In this document: piece by piece, positions 63,101-64,000 of the stretch
Layout: each line of letters begins with the position of its first letter
Position numbering within the stretch: position 1 is the first letter of the stretch
Source of the DNA: an uncultured Aquimarina sp.
Lineage (GTDB): Bacteria > Bacteroidota > Bacteroidia > Flavobacteriales > Flavobacteriaceae
Length of the DNA stretch: 64,000 nt
Direction of reading: 5' to 3'
Assembly (NCBI GenBank): GCA_947498785.1
Contig: CANMLS010000016.1
Coordinates: 40,885-104,884 of the forward strand
Made by a program: the position numbers and the translations under genes
Notes under the pieces: model-generated
Seen by the model: only the letters and a program-made list of their open reading frames with translations
Database searches by the model: none
What the model was told of the DNA's origin: nothing

Positions 63101-64000
63101 TTATTTAACAACAAATACGACATTAATTAGTGCATTAAAATCTGGCGGAGTATTAACAATACTGTAGCTCATATTTCCATTAGCATCGATAGAAATTGTT
63201 GTAGGACTTCCAAATACAAAACTATCTGCAAATGTCACATAATAATATAATTCATCTCTCGCATATGTTGGTATGGTTGGTGCGGTTGGATCACTAGCCG
63301 CTACTGGAAAACCAAATTGATTTAAATATTGTTGATATAAATCAATAGGTGTTTTTACACCAGTAGAAGAAGCATCTACAGCGATTGATGGAGGATAGAA
63401 TATTCTTGCTGCTTTAGAAACTATTGGAGCAATATCTTGTATAACATCTTCTACAGTAGCTTCGGTATCACCATCACCATCAACATCTACAGGAGTGTCA
63501 GAGTCTACTTCAGAAGCAGTTTGATCATCGGTTGAAGGGTCACCTTGCGGTCCAGTCGCACCTGTTACTCCTTGCGGTCCCTGTGGTCCTTGCGGTCCAG
63601 TCGCACCTGTTGTTCCTTGTGGTCCTAGCGGTCCAATTGCACCAGTCGCACCTGTTGTTCCTTGTGGTCCTTGCGCTCCAGTTGCCCCAGTAGTTCCTTG
63701 TGCTCCAGTTGCACCTGTTGTCCCTTGTGCTCCGGTTGCACCAGTAGTTCCTTGCGGTCCTTGTGCTCCGGTTGCACCTGTTGTTCCTTGTGCTCCAGTT
63801 GCCCCCGTTGTTCCTTGCGCTCCGGTTGCACCCGTTGTTCCTTGCGGTCCTTGTGCTCCAGTAGCACCCGTCGTTCCTTGTGCTCCAGTTGCACCCGTTG
63901 TTCCTTGCGATCCTTGTGCTCCAGTTGCACCTGTTGTTCCTTGAGCTCCGGTTGCACCTGTTGTTCCTTGTGCTCCAGTTGCACCCGTTGTTCCTTGCGG
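63101..64000 (-). CDS. collagen-like (Gly-X-Y) repeat protein, 3' part
   Basis: The gene enters from the right edge of the window and stops at the TAA at 63101-63103; 299 codons are visible and the start is outside. From 64000 to about 63545 the frame is continuous Gly-X-Y triplets, about 50 of them, mostly variants of [10 protein letters not shown] with some GPQ. The C-terminal 145 residues form a non-repetitive head: an acidic linker ([18 protein letters not shown]), then [35 protein letters not shown] and a beta-rich end [11 protein letters not shown] calling that needs a start codon misses it and reports a shadow ORF at 63625-63984 in another frame. Confidence 0.85.
   Translation of the reverse strand, partial: PQGTTGATGAQGTTGATGAQGTTGATGAQGSQGTTGATGAQGTTGATGAQGPQGTTGATGAQGTTGATGAQGTTGATGAQGPQGTTGATGAQGTTGATGAQGTTGATGAQGPQGTTGATGAIGPLGPQGTTGATGPQGPQGPQGVTGATGPQGDPSTDDQTASEVDSDTPVDVDGDGDTEATVEDVIQDIAPIVSKAARIFYPPSIAVDASSTGVKTPIDLYQQYLNQFGFPVAASDPTAPTIPTYARDELYYYVTFADSFVFGSPTTISIDANGNMSYSIVNTPPDFNALINVVFVVK

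Noticed and set aside
63625..63984. 119-residue ORF full of Q, E, K and L
   Set aside because: It is a shadow frame of the Gly-X-Y collagen-like gene; the real frame runs unbroken to the stop at 63101.

Overview
The window is a 64-kb piece of an AT-rich genome that looks like a marine member of the Flavobacteriaceae (Bacteroidota). Evidence: several genes have the Bacteroidota promoter box TAnnTTTG upstream; type IX secretion/gliding parts are present (PorT, a T9SS plug-domain protein, a T9SS type B C-terminal domain); there is a complete Na+-translocating NADH:quinone reductase operon; and there are lipoproteins and a lipidated Omp85 (TamL-type) protein. The genus cannot be settled from the sequence alone; Aquimarina-like is a guess. 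No rRNA, tRNA, CRISPR array or intact mobile element was seen.

Layout. 0-4.4 kb: RNA/translation genes (pnp, rpsO) and a lipoprotein. 4.5-9.5 kb: two unusual large proteins, a 956-residue protein with two or three acetyltransferase folds and a GH99-like protein on a phage-fibre-like N terminus. 9.6-23.5 kb: housekeeping block (accD, fbaA, tamL, a SpoU rRNA methyltransferase, porT-ubiE, trkA-trkH potassium uptake, aspartate aminotransferase, fatty acid desaturase, rsmG). 23.6-32.3 kb: a decayed remnant, a YARHG protein, pruA, an NRDE protein, apaG, DUF3667 and the T9SS plug-domain protein. 32.7-38.9 kb: nqrABCDEF. 38.9-44.6 kb: small envelope proteins, a DUF4846 gene cut short next to a dead IS1595-type transposase, a beta-helix lipoprotein, and apbE, whose product should attach FMN to NqrB and NqrC. 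44.6-45.2 kb: an intergenic region packed with palindromic repeats. 45.2-48.7 kb: a TPR-CHAT protease-like gene split by a one-base frameshift in a homopolymer. 48.9-57.7 kb: methyltransferase, map, RidA-like, gpmI, two small secreted ankyrin paralogues, M48 peptidase, CAP lipoprotein, M15 peptidase, clpP and a GNAT. 58-64 kb: a surface-protein cluster made of a T9SS type B protein, a 1232-residue CUB/Calx-beta protein, and the 3' end of a collagen-like (Gly-X-Y) gene that runs off the window.

How the genes fit together: Nqr plus ApbE gives a sodium-motive respiratory chain that uses the menaquinone finished by UbiE/MenG; TrkAH handles potassium; the T9SS pieces would export the type B protein. 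The most useful second looks are the TPR-CHAT frameshift, the IS1595-associated gene truncation, the repeat-packed intergenic region with its 170-bp tandem repeat, a 160-bp inverted-repeat element found twice, the multi-GNAT protein, and the collagen-like gene that simple start-to-stop ORF calling misses.
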